From the NCBI GenBank assembly GCA_025353305.1, contig JANXQX010000062.1:1-5373 (forward strand): a stretch of 5,373 nucleotides of DNA, read 5' to 3'. A program made the translations under genes and the position numbers. Below the pieces are notes generated by a model, which saw only the letters and a program-made list of their open reading frames with translations, was not told where the DNA came from and searched no databases. This DNA comes from Holophagaceae bacterium (GTDB taxonomy: Bacteria > Acidobacteriota > Holophagae > Holophagales > Holophagaceae). Below, piece after piece: positions 5,301 through 5,373 of this stretch; position 1 is the first letter of the stretch, and each line of letters begins with the position of its first letter.

Positions 5301-5322
5301 GCGAGAGGATTCGAACCTCCGA
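5301..5322 (-). repeat. Inverted 22-bp copy of the tRNA-Pro T-arm region
   Basis: The reverse complement of these 22 bases is identical to tRNA-Pro bases 5212-5233: the end of the variable loop, the whole T-arm and the first three bases of the 3' acceptor strand. The match stops sharply on both sides. No tRNA can be completed around it on the minus strand, because no matching 5' acceptor strand or CCA is in place. It is therefore a fragment, beginning 17 bases past the terminator's T-run. The remaining bases to the window end show no gene. Confidence 0.75.
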
Positions 5323-5373
5323 TCGGCAATGGCGCGGGAGTAGGAAAAGCGAGGGACGCGAGAGCGTTCCGCA

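Noticed and set aside
5290..5373. Possible second tRNA on the minus strand
   Set aside because: Only the T-arm is recognisable. The 3' acceptor strand has no 5' partner within the window and no CCA in the right place. A class II tRNA extending past the edge cannot be wholly excluded.

Overview
The window is gene-dense, G+C-rich bacterial chromosome from a Gram-negative-type organism that uses sigma-54. It holds six protein genes, one of them cut by the window edge, and one tRNA gene. An NtrX/NtrC-type activator, exported proteins and a tRNA-Pro with encoded CCA fit Acidobacteriota (for example Holophagae) or a deltaproteobacterial relative. This taxonomic guess is weak because no rRNA or other marker gene is present.

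Left part (1-2378, minus strand). Transcription runs right to left: tatD (a metal-dependent DNase/hydrolase), then an unrecognised exported protein whose GTG start lies inside the end of tatD, then a hairpin-rich spacer of about 280 bp, then a FecR-domain exported protein that runs off the left edge. The FecR gene has a strong ribosome binding site. Upstream of it is a close match to a sigma-54 promoter (TGGCACG-N4-TCGCA, GG-N10-GC spacing).

Middle (2381-2765). A 385-bp non-coding element bounded by 32-bp terminal inverted repeats (29/32 matches) fills almost the whole gap between tatD and the divergent regulator gene. It looks like a MITE or the shell of an insertion sequence. It ends 2 bp from the tatD start codon and 34 bp from the regulator start, so it probably supplies or replaced both upstream regions.

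Right part (2800-4619, plus strand). A sigma-54-dependent response regulator (receiver, AAA+ and Fis-type HTH domains) is followed by a MerR-type DNA-binding protein with a 4-base overlap, so the two are probably translated together. A hairpin at 4618-4649 separates them from a convergent small gene for a very basic exported protein (81 aa, no acidic residues). Then come a sigma-70-type promoter, tRNA-Pro(GGG) and a clear intrinsic terminator. Beyond the terminator lies an inverted 22-bp copy of the tRNA T-arm region.

The sigma-54 activator and the sigma-54-like promoter of the FecR gene occur in the same window and could be linked, but nothing in the sequence proves it. I found no CRISPR array, rRNA gene, defence system or intact transposase.
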